Origin: Balanoglossus misakiensis
Lineage: Eukaryota; Hemichordata
Assembly (NCBI GenBank): GCA_040954595.2
Contig: CM082598.2
Span: 5,580,001-5,644,000 of the forward strand
Length of the DNA: 64,000 nt
Direction: 5' to 3'
The notes under the pieces are model-generated. The model was not told the origin of the DNA. It made no database searches and saw only the letters and a program-made list of their open reading frames with translations. Below are positions 57,801-64,000 of this stretch, one piece after another; the stretch's first letter is position 1; each line of letters starts with the position of its first letter. The position numbers and the translations under genes were made by a program.

Positions 57801-60800
57801 CTGCTGTGGATGCTGAGATTTGCGAAATTAGGTCAAAGGTCACCAGAGGTCACCCAAAATTTGGATAAAAAATGTTGACCCTATACTTGTCCTGTCCAAC
57901 AAAAACAAAACCTCTAGGTCTATTGGTTCATCTGTAATTAGGTATGCGCATATTTAATGAGGTCAGCAGAGGTCAAAGGGGTCATGAAAAGTACCAAAAT
58001 TTTTTGATCACATACAAATCCACATACATCAAAAACCAAACTTATAGCCCTATTGGTTAGCCTGGAATTAGATATGCAGAAAATTGATGCGTCAAAAGTA
58101 GGTCAAAGGTCATTGCCAAAATTACCAAAATATTTATAGCTTATTCTTGTTATATGATGATTCATATCCATAAAAAGAATTTCTGTGCTATCAATTTTTA
58201 GGCTAGAAAGGGAATTTTTACTTTTTAATCGTTTTTCACAAAATCCAATATGGCCGCCATAATCATCGACCAATCACATTCCTCTTCGCAAACTTGATAG
58301 ACATCTGTTGAATGACCACACACACAAAATCTTGTGACTCGGTTATCGCCGGTTCTCGAGAAGAAGATTTTTTGAAATTTTACTAGGGTTTTTCGAAAAT
58401 CCAATATGGCCGCCATAATCTTCGACCAATCACAATGATCTTCGCAAACTTGATAGACATCAGTTAGGTGACCACATACCCCAAACCCCATGTCTCAGTT
58501 ATCACCGGTTCTGGAGAAGAAGATTTTTGAAATTTAAGCCAAATTTCAGAAAAAAAATTGTAGCAAAAAAACTGCAACATTGACAGCATAATTTCCAATT
58601 ACAAAAATGTTTGACAGAAGGTAGTCTACCTGCACGCCAAATTTGAAGTCGATCTGACTTGTAGTTTCTGAGATCTGAGATTTGCATTTTTTCAGAAAAT
58701 CCAAGATGGCCGCCAGGTCATGTGACTAATTAAAAATTCATGGGTTCAATGCACGACTACTCATTGACCTTGACCACTGTAGCAAGTTTGAGAACTGTAC
58801 CTGCAGTGGTGTCTGAGATCTAGAGCGACAAAGAAATGACAGAAGAATAAAGAAAGAAAGAAAGAAAGAATTAAAGCTGCAAGCAGCATTGTCCGGGCCC
58901 AAGCTCTATTATCTGAGTTGATTATTAGATATTCACATAATTAATGAGTAGAAACATAATGCTGTGCTTTATCCCATGAAATATCAAGGTTATATCTATG
59001 TTTGGTGCTGATATAGTATTAAGTAGGTCAAAGGTCACCCAGGGGTCACCCACAATTTGGGCAGAAAATTTTGACCCATAGTGGTCCATGTCCAACAAAA
59101 ACCAGACCTCTAGCCCTTTTGGTTAGCCCGGAATTAGGTATGCACATAAATAATGAGTTAAGCAGGTGTCACAGGTGACCTAAAACTTTGGCTTTTCATT
59201 ATGGCCCCATACCTCCAAACGCCAAGGCTGTATCTGCTGTGGATGTCAAGATATGCTAAAGTAGGTCAAAGGTCACCCAAGGTCACCCAACATTTGGGCA
59301 AAATATTTTGACCCCACACTGGTCCATGTATAACAAAAACAAAACCTCTAGGTCTATTGGTTCATCTGTAATTAGGTATGTGCATATTTAATGAGGTCAG
59401 CAGAGGTCAAAGGGGTCATGAAAAGTAGCAAAATTTTTTAATCACATACAAATCCACATACATCAAAAACCAAACTTATAGCCCTATTGGTTAGCCTGGA
59501 ATTAGATATGCAGAAAAATGATGCGTCAAAAGTAGGTCAAAGGTCATTGCCAAAATTACCAAAATATTTATAGCTTATTCTTGTCATATGATGATTCATA
59601 TCCATAAAAAGAATTTCTGTGCTATCAATTTTTAGGCTAGAAAGGGAATTTTTACTTTTTAATCGTTTTTCACAAAATCCAATATGGCCGCCATAATCTT
59701 CGACCAATCACATTCTTCTTAGCAAACTTGATAGACATCTGTTTAATGACCAAACACACCAAATCTTGTGACTCGGTTATCGCCGGTTCTTGAGAAGAAG
59801 ATTTTTGAAATTTTAATAGGGTTTTTCGAAAATCCAATATGGCCGCCAAAATCTTTGACCAATCACAATGATCTTTGCAAACTTGATAGACATCAGTTAG
59901 GTGACCACATACCCCAAACGGCGTGACTCGGTTATCGCCGGTTCTGGAGAAGAAGATTTTTGAAATTTTGACCAGATTTCAGAAAAACAACTGTAGCAAA
60001 AAAACTGCAACATTGACAGCAAAATATCCAATTACAAAAATGATGGGCAGAGGGTATACTACCAGCACGCCAAATCTGAACTCGATCTGACTTGTAGTTT
60101 CTGAGATCTGAGATTTGCATTTTTTCAGAAAATCCAATATGGCCGCCATGTCACGTGACTAATTAAGTATTCACAAGTCACTGCACATCTACTCATTGAC
60201 CTTGACCACTGTAGCAAGTTTGAGAACTGTACCTGCAGCGGTGTCTGAGATCTAGAGCGCGAAAGAAGTGAACCAAGAATAAAGAAAGAAAGAAAGAAAG
60301 AAAGAAAAACCCCAACGAAACCAATACGGGCCCAAGCCTGGCTTGGCTTGGGCCCGTAAAAAACCCCAACGAAACCAATACGGGCCCAAGCCTGGCTTGG
60401 CTTGGGCCCGTAATAATAAAGAAAAATTCCAACAATAACAATGGGGGCACAAGCCGCCTGAGGGCGCTTGTGCCCCCAAATATTCCAACAATACCAATAG
60501 GGGCACAAGCCCGATAGGCTTGTGCCCCTAATGACTCTGGAACTGTCGTCTGGGTACGTTGTAGTCTGTCCTTATAATACTGTTTGAAGGCAATACATCG
60601 TCTCACGCGCATGCGCGTAACTTCCTGCTGTGTTTGGATTAGTCTGGTTCCCTGCCCCAATCCCACCGCTGGCTGCGCTACGCTAAAGGGAAAGGGGTCA
60701 GGTACGGCCCGATTTCACACCCAGAAACCTGGGTGTGAAACAAGATGGATGCCTCCAATGTCCGTATGCCAGTCAAGATTCATCCAGGCAGTTTATTTTG

Positions 60801-61331
60801 TTTCGTTTGTTGTAAAGTTGGAAATCGAATGATAAACATTCATGGAGGTGAAGGAGAGAACGGGAAATGAGTATCTTACAACAACTTATCAATTTAACAA
60901 CTTAATTTTCGTATGTATTGACCAATGAGAGCCATGTTTACAATAGGCCGTGCCTGACCCTTTCCCTTTAGCGTAGCGCAGCCAGCGGTGGGATTGGGGC
61001 AGGGAACCAGACTATGTTTGGATATTTCGTTAAACATATAAGTAACTTTGCATAGCTGTTTTCCCATGATGCCTGGGCGACGACCAGCTCTTACTTGGTA
61101 GTTTTGCTGACTCATGTGAATTTGCATTCACAGGACGGTGGTTCACGCGAATTTAGATGGCTGGATGGAACTGAATGCGATCCAATCTTTATTGAAATGC
61201 TAATGGATGTCGATAACTATTACGATGGTGGGAAGTCGTGTTGTACGGTATGGTCGGGAGGTAATGGTTTTGATATTAAAGATTGTGATGAAAGTTCACC
61301 ATTCATTTGCGAGGGGCCCATACGATTGTAA
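40041..61331 (+). CDS. Secreted mosaic protein: PAN-EGF-TSP1-SRCR-TSP1-CCP-cbEGF-CTLD
   Basis: Nine exons join in frame to 589 codons plus stop: 40041-40361, 42922-43051, 44581-44757, 45336-45494, 46222-46395, 47332-47502, 48064-48219, 48553-48836 and 61134-61331. Intron phases are 0,1,1,1,1,1,1,0. Exons 3-7 are class 1-1 modules, as expected for shuffled extracellular domains. Domain order by residue is: signal peptide 1-20, PAN 25-100, EGF 108-150, TSP1 151-209, SRCR 210-320, TSP1 321-377, CCP 378-429, cbEGF 430 to about 468, CTLD to 589. There is no transmembrane segment or GPI signal, so it is probably secreted. The modules suggest recognition of ligands or matrix, perhaps innate immunity, but that is inference. 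I do not recognise a named orthologue. Confidence 0.87.
40763..40949. mobile_element. Foldback in intron 1 of the mosaic gene
   Basis: Arms of about 75 bases: CTAGTCCCAGCCGTATT near 40765 pairs with AATACGGCTAGGACTAG near 40930, and GCCTAGCCTCACTCATGCCA pairs with its complement. The loop is about 35 bases. Confidence 0.9.
40950..42330. other. Intron 1 remainder, nothing recognised
   Basis: No further extracellular-module exon was seen between the PAN and EGF exons. Confidence 0.35.
42334..42415. repeat. Short tandem repeat with C-runs
   Basis: Two and a half copies of a 30-35-base unit, GTGACCC(C)n AAGATAGGTTTGTAAAA. Confidence 0.9.
42744..42862. repeat. (CAT)n microsatellite
   Basis: About 39 CAT units with a few CAC and AAT variants. 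It ends 60 bases before the exon 2 acceptor of the mosaic gene. Poly-His and poly-Met frames are artefacts. Confidence 0.97.
42922..43051 (+). CDS. Mosaic gene, exon 2: EGF domain
   Basis: Following the CCCCTAG acceptor, the frame reads one EGF module with six cysteines in the order CSDGPC, C, CTC and GDTC. It lacks the DxDEC start, so it is not the calcium-binding type. The donor is G|GTAAGA. It starts in phase 0 and ends in phase 1. The acceptor lies about 60 bases after a CAT microsatellite. Confidence 0.85.
43190..44130 (-). repeat. Family E foldback element expanded into a 106/107-base satellite (8 units)
   Basis: The flanks match a reverse-oriented family E element: the right end has GCTCGCGAAAATAAAC and ATTTTACGTA. 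The middle segment, with GGCCACTGTTTCGCGAGT and TTTCATTCACTGCATCG, is repeated eight times. Start points of ATTAATTTTCGCG at 43251, 43357, 43464, 43570, 43677, 43783, 43890 and 43996 give periods of 106 or 107. Confidence 0.93.
44262..44543 (-). mobile_element. Family H element in intron 2 of the mosaic gene
   Basis: TTTAAAGCGCGTAGCTCGTC at the left and GACGAGCTAGGCGCTTTAAG at the right are inverted ends. It is reverse relative to 22697-23005 and ends 37 bases before the exon 3 acceptor. Confidence 0.88.
44581..44757 (+). CDS. Mosaic gene, exon 3: thrombospondin type 1 repeat
   Basis: The frame gives [18 protein letters not shown] and closes CNLHPCP: a full TSP1 repeat with the WxxWxxW tryptophan ladder (C-mannosylation sites) and CTVSCG (O-fucosylation consensus CxxS/TCG). 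The donor A|GTAAAA is mediocre. If it is not used, the frame runs 30 further residues, 13 of them Lys or Arg, to TAA at 44847-44849. Splicing in phase 1 to the SRCR exon restores a good domain boundary. Confidence 0.88.
45336..45494 (+). CDS. Mosaic gene, exon 4: SRCR domain, first half
   Basis: The reading starts [17 protein letters not shown] and continues [11 protein letters not shown] and HVACRQLGF. This is the N-terminal half of a scavenger receptor cysteine-rich domain, whose family pattern is RL.gg...G.VEV...WG.vC...W....A.vvCRqLG. The usual Cys after WG is replaced (WGPIRR). The donor is G|GTAAGG. Phases are 1 to 1. Confidence 0.85.
46069..46202 (-). mobile_element. MITE-like family B, internally deleted copy
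   Basis: Both ends are present (TTAAAGCCCCAAGAGCTGCC and GGCAGCCATTGAGGCTTTAA), but about 230 internal bases are missing. It ends 19 bases before exon 5 of the mosaic gene. Confidence 0.85.
46222..46395 (+). CDS. Mosaic gene, exon 5: SRCR domain, second half
   Basis: The reading contains [19 protein letters not shown] and closes VASATCVV, matching the SRCR C-terminal pattern (v.C.G.E..L..C......v.C). The Cys usually found after W(G) (C7) is absent. This complements the missing C2 in exon 4, because C2 and C7 normally pair. The donor is G|GTGAGT. Phases are 1 to 1. The acceptor sits 19 bases after a truncated family B element. Confidence 0.85.
46660..47321. repeat. Minisatellite of 77-113-base units abutting exon 6
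   Basis: About seven units with the order CACTCACC, CACTAACACACACACC, ACTTACTCCACTTCACTGA, (CTGA)n, (CATC)n. The ACTTAC motif recurs at 46731, 46844, 46925, 47002, 47103, 47180 and 47257. The last unit runs to within ten bases of the exon 6 acceptor. Confidence 0.93.
47332..47502 (+). CDS. Mosaic gene, exon 6: second thrombospondin type 1 repeat
   Basis: A textbook TSP1 repeat: [19 protein letters not shown], then RTRQC, GKEC and [10 protein letters not shown]. WxxWxxW and CSVSCG are intact. The acceptor (TATTGTAG) follows a minisatellite by about ten bases. The donor is G|GTGAGT. Phases are 1 to 1. Confidence 0.92.
47735..47860. repeat. Imperfect foldback in intron 6
   Basis: CGTCTCAAATCTGAGACGTTTCAGGACC-like sequence is mirrored by GATCTGAGACGG, GAAACGTCTTAATGGTCCT about 60 bases later. 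Confidence 0.65.
48064..48219 (+). CDS. Mosaic gene, exon 7: CCP/sushi domain
   Basis: The reading is a complete sushi module: [11 protein letters not shown], then [21 protein letters not shown] and TDPC. Four cysteines, the conserved Gly-Tyr and the Trp before the last Cys are present. An N-glycosylation site (NVS) is visible. The acceptor is TTTCGCAG, and the donor G|GTGACA is somewhat weak. Phases are 1 to 1. Confidence 0.88.
48484..48557 (+). repeat. Perfect 37-base tandem duplication across the exon 8 acceptor
   Basis: Two identical copies (48484-48520 and 48521-48557) each contain the polypyrimidine stretch, ACTAACAG and the first exonic bases ATGTT. The downstream AG (48552) is the in-frame acceptor. 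The upstream AG would add 37 bases and lead to a stop. Confidence 0.95.
48553..48836 (+). CDS. Mosaic gene, exon 8: calcium-binding EGF and first half of CTLD
   Basis: It begins [13 protein letters not shown], followed by [12 protein letters not shown]. This meets both the cbEGF calcium motif and the C-x-N-x4-Y-x-C-x-C beta-hydroxylation consensus. The sixth EGF Cys is followed directly by a C-type lectin-like start ([20 protein letters not shown], then FIGLRDVK). It starts in phase 1 and ends in phase 0 at GTAAGT. The acceptor region is a perfect 37-base tandem duplication. Confidence 0.88.
49013..49153. mobile_element. Foldback downstream of exon 8
   Basis: Outer arms carry AAGGACCTGGGATCATATTT and its complement. 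A second pair, CTGTCCCACAC and GTGTGGGACAG, lies inside. It is located in intron 8 just before the family F array. Confidence 0.88.
54402..54561. repeat. Three GC-rich stem-loops at a family F tail
   Basis: Hairpins at 54402-54431 (GGGCCCAAGCGC with its complement), 54467-54496 (same stem) and 54533-54561 (GGGGCACAAGCC stem). Each follows a CCAACGAAACCAATA- or CCAACAATACCAATA-type lead. Confidence 0.93.
60326..60528. repeat. Four GC-rich stem-loops at the end of the family F array
   Basis: Hairpins at 60326-60357 and 60380-60411 (ACGGGCCCAAGCC stem), 60443-60477 (GGGGGCACAAGC stem) and 60500-60528 (GGGGCACAAGCC stem). The leads are the same kind as at 54.4 kb. Confidence 0.93.
60590..60640 (+). 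mobile_element. Family H end fragment
   Basis: CGTCTCACGCGCATGCGCGT plus AACTTCC matches the inner end of family H. Confidence 0.6.
60641..61013. mobile_element. Foldback with about 68-base arms before exon 9
   Basis: 60641-60709 and 60946-61013 are reverse complements starting AGTCTGGTTCCCTGCCCCAA. The interior carries a small hairpin, TTTCACACCCAG/CTGGGTGTGAAA. It lies 120 bases upstream of the last exon of the mosaic gene. Confidence 0.92.
61134..61331 (+). CDS. Mosaic gene, exon 9: second half of CTLD and stop
   Basis: Following TTCACAG the frame reads [15 protein letters not shown], then [23 protein letters not shown] and a stop. This completes the CTLD begun in exon 8 (family pattern GxFxWxDG ... 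GGxxC ... DxxC...FICE). EPN/QPD is replaced by DVD, and WND by DIK. An extra adjacent Cys is present (SCC). The protein ends five residues after FICEG, with no membrane anchor. It is separated from exon 8 by 12.3 kb of repeats. Confidence 0.9.
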   Translation, partial: DGGSREFRWLDGTECDPIFIEMLMDVDNYYDGGKSCCTVWSGGNGFDIKDCDESSPFICEGPIRL

Positions 61332-61543
61332 AATGTACACAACACGTTAAAATTTTAAGTAATGATATCACTAATTATGCAGCAAATAGGTTGTTTGATA
61401 TCTCCTGAACATTCAGATAATGTTCGCTGTGGCTGCAATTATTTGGATTTTAGGATACCAGCAAATATTTGTCAAACAGTGTTGTCAACAAATTTGCACC
61501 GTTCCTGACTGGTTTGTTCTAATTTGTTACTGGTGACCGAGTA

Positions 61544-61906
61544 TTAAAGCCTCTAGAGCTGCCACTTTTTGCATTATTTTCATGATTTTATTTTCCAACT
61601 GAGATTGGAACATCAAAATAGGCTCACTGATAGGTATACCGGTACATGAACACCTTATCGATGCCCGATTGTGGCTGTATGTTGCAATTTGAAAACACTA
61701 TGTATTAAAAAGGTGCCACACCGATTTAATCAGCCTCCATACAAACAGTACACAGCTATCGTAGTATGCGTCGCCAAGAGATGACAAACTGATGCAAATA
61801 CAAGTAATATGGCTTAATGGTGAGGATTTTAAATGATACGGAATAGATTTGAAGTACATGTATTTTACTACAGAAAAAATATGTGAAATTTGGTAGCTCT
61901 AGAGGC
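61544..61906 (+). mobile_element. MITE-like family B, copy 6
   Basis: Starts TTAAAGCCTCTAGAGCTGCC. The right end (TAGCTCTAGAGGCG) has lost the final TTTAA. It lies 212 bases after the mosaic gene stop. Confidence 0.85.
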
Positions 61907-62557
61907 GTATGTAATCGGGCTATGTCAAAGACCAAAAACATGGGCGAAGTATATACATGAGATCAACTTGTAATGCTAACTGCAGAATTTTATTATATGT
62001 AGGCCCATGCAGATAATTTAAAGGTATACAGTCACCTCCAATTGACATACGCCCATAGGTGGCTGAAATGGCGTATTCGAGCGTTCTAAAGAACATATGG
62101 TAGCGCTCTTTTTTTTGCGTGTGCCACCCACTGAAAATCTGTGATTGGCTAGATCTGAATTTGCCATGGTAACTATAGCTAATTTTCCATAGGTGACCGT
62201 ATACCTGTAAGAGGACACTACTCATTGCCTCATAGACCATTCAAATGTCTGTGAAATCACTACCTTTAATGAACTCCACCAAATTTGGTGTTGTATTGTA
62301 CACGCACTTTATTAAGAAATGTATTGGTAATTACTGGAGCTCATTATATATTCAAATTGGCATTTACGAGCTAGAACTTCAAATATATGTCTAAAGTTTA
62401 CAAACATGGCCAATACGTTCACAAAGGTTTATCCGATATGGTGTTGTAGTTTAGGAAATATAATCATTAATTAGAAAAGTTCTTCATCAAATGCAAATAA
62501 GCAATTTATTGGTGTGACACACATTGCAATATCATAATCTTGCGAGATTTGGAGATG

Positions 62558-62771
62558 TACTGTAAAACACTTTATTTTCGTGAGCAATTAATTTTCGCCA
62601 AATACGCGAGAGCCAAAATAGCGTGAATATAACAAGTCGCGTAAATTGTTTTTGAGGATAACGATACAGTGAATCGGAAATAAGAGAATGCGAAAATTAA
62701 TACTCGGGTAATAGTTGCCTCTTTTGATATCGTGAAAAATTTAACTCGCGAAAATAAAGTGTTTTACAGTA
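62558..62771 (+). mobile_element. Foldback element family E, copy in first tandem unit
   Basis: Inverted ends TACTGTAAAACACTTTATTT and AAATAAAGTGTTTTACAGTA, with TCGCG-rich interior. Confidence 0.88.
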
Positions 62772-63479
62772 TTCATATTTTTCTGTATATACTGATACTG
62801 ACATGATTCTTTCTTTACACTAGCCTGGTCTCCATACCTAGTGTGTTTTAGATAGACTCACTTGTGTGTGAGTCTATGGAGACCAGGCTATCTTTACACA
62901 AACTACTATGACAATAACATTGGATTTTTGAAAACTTCATTAAAGGTATACTGTCACCTCCAATATACATACGCCCATATATGTCTGAAATGGAGTATTC
63001 GAGCGTTCTAAAGAACATATAGTGGCGCTCTTTTTTTCGCGTGTGCCACCCACTGAAAATCTGTGATTGGCTAGATCTCAATTTGCCATGGTAACTACAG
63101 CTAATTTTCCATAGGTGACCGTATACCTTTAAGATGACACTACTCATTGCCTCATAGACCATTCAAATGTCTGTGAAATCACTACCTGTAACGAACTCCA
63201 CCAAATTTGGTGTTGTATTGTACACGCACTTTATTAAGAAATGTATTGGTAATTACTGGAGCTCATTATATATTCAAATTGGCATTTACGAGCTAGAACT
63301 TCGAATATATGTCTAAAGTTTACAAACATGGCCAATACGTTCACAAAGTTTTATCCGATATGGTGTTGTAGTTTAGGAAATATAATCATTAATTAGAAAA
63401 GTTCTTCATCAAATGCAAATAAGCAATTTATTGGTGTGACACACATTGCAATATCATAATCTTGCGAGATTTGGAGATG

Positions 63480-63690
63480 TACTGTAAAACACTATATTTT
63501 CGTGAGCAATTAATTTTCGCCAAATACGCGAGAGCCAAAATAGCGTGAATATAAAAAGTCGCGTAAATTGTTTTTGAGGATAACGATGCAGTGAATGAAA
63601 TAAGAGAACGCAAAAATTAATACTCGGGTAACTTTGCCTCTTTTGATATCGTGAAAAATTTAACTCGCGAAAATAAAGTGTTTTACAGTA
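63480..63690 (+). mobile_element. Foldback element family E, copy in second tandem unit
   Basis: Near-identical to 62558-62771, duplicated with the whole unit rather than independently inserted. Confidence 0.88.
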
Positions 63691-64000
63691 TTCATATTTT
63701 TCTGTATATACTGATACTGACATGATTCTTTCTTTACACTAGCCTGGTCTCCATACCTAGTGTGTTTTAGATAGACTCACTTGTGTGTGAGTCTATGGAG
63801 ACCAGGCTATCTTTACACAAACTACTATGACAATAACATTGGATTTTTGATTACTTCATTAAAGGTATACTGTCACCTCCAATTTACATACGCCCATATA
63901 TGTCTGAAATGGAGTATTTGAGCATTCTAAAGAACATATGGTGGCGCTCTTTTTTTCGCGTGTGCCACCCACTGAAAATCTGTGATTGGCTAGATCTCAA

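Larger units (their letters stand above)
49210..60531 (+). repeat. Family F array: eight head-to-tail units of 1.2-1.7 kb
   Basis: Units start with TTAAAGCTGCAAGCAGC (one GAGCAGC variant) at 49210, 50426, 51638, 53059, 54565, 55767, 57438 and 58871. Two subfamilies alternate: F1, with GGGGCACAAGCGG near the head (49210, 50426, 54565), and F2, with GGGCCCAAGC (the other five). Most units end in GAA, TAA or GAAA tracts. Within units, blocks such as ATGGCCGCCATAATCTTCGA and AGGTCAAAGGTCA recur. There is no long ORF. The heads resemble repeats I recall from fish genomes, but this is unverified. Confidence 0.93.
62018..64000 (+). repeat. Tandem duplication of a 920-base unit (two full copies, third cut by window end)
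   Basis: Units start TTAAAGGTATAC at 62018, 62940 and 63859, giving periods of 922 and 919. Each consists of a family D MITE, unique sequence, a family E foldback (62558-62771, 63480-63690) and a 70-base hairpin (62821-62890, 63740-63809; TAGCCTGGTCTCCATA stem). Copies 1 and 2 are nearly identical. Confidence 0.93.

Noticed and set aside
49827-60508. Recurrent 60-160-codon frames in the 11-kb array
   Set aside because: They recur only because the repeat unit recurs. They are short, carry no domain and are not preserved in all units. Frames near 54.4 and 60.4 kb just translate hairpins.
49210-60531. Helitron interpretation of the family F units (3' hairpins followed by CTAA)
   Set aside because: No consistent 5'-TC and CTRR ends or A|T target pattern could be seen. 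Tail microsatellites fit other element types better, so the class is left open.

Overview
This is a eukaryotic, AT-rich, repeat-dense genomic window. It looks like an invertebrate deuterostome (hemichordate, cephalochordate or echinoderm level), but the exact taxon cannot be fixed from the sequence. The reasons are two intron-rich plus-strand genes with GT-AG introns, extracellular domain shuffling on class 1-1 exons (PAN, EGF, TSP1, SRCR, CCP, C-type lectin), a nicotinic-type Cys-loop receptor with the vertebrate-like six-exon layout, and many foldback elements of 160-400 bp.

Gene 1 (about 3513-33558) encodes a non-alpha-type nicotinic acetylcholine receptor-like subunit. Six exons join in frame to 552 codons plus stop: 3513-3582, 27773-27921, 30011-30055, 30701-30810, 31965-33114 and 33424-33558. 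The 24-kb first intron is filled with mobile-element copies and unrecognised sequence. The first exon is the least certain part.

Gene 2 (40041-61331) encodes a predicted 589-residue secreted mosaic protein. In order it has a signal peptide, a PAN/apple domain, EGF, TSP1, SRCR, TSP1, CCP/sushi, a calcium-binding EGF and a C-type lectin-like domain. Nine exons join with matching phases, and I do not know of a described protein with this domain order. Intron 2 holds a 106/107-bp satellite grown from a foldback element. Intron 5 holds a minisatellite touching the next acceptor. Intron 8 holds an 11.3-kb head-to-tail array of eight 1.2-1.7-kb repeats loaded with AGGTCA direct repeats.

Background: at least nine dispersed repeat families recur. 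They are named A-I here. A, B, D, F and H all begin with TTAAAG. There is also a decayed LINE 3' end (21683-22095, minus strand), CATA, CT and CAT microsatellites, several long foldbacks at 37.2-38.6 kb, and a tandem 920-bp duplication running off the right edge. No tRNA, rRNA or CRISPR was seen. Most short ORFs in the window are chance frames within repeats.
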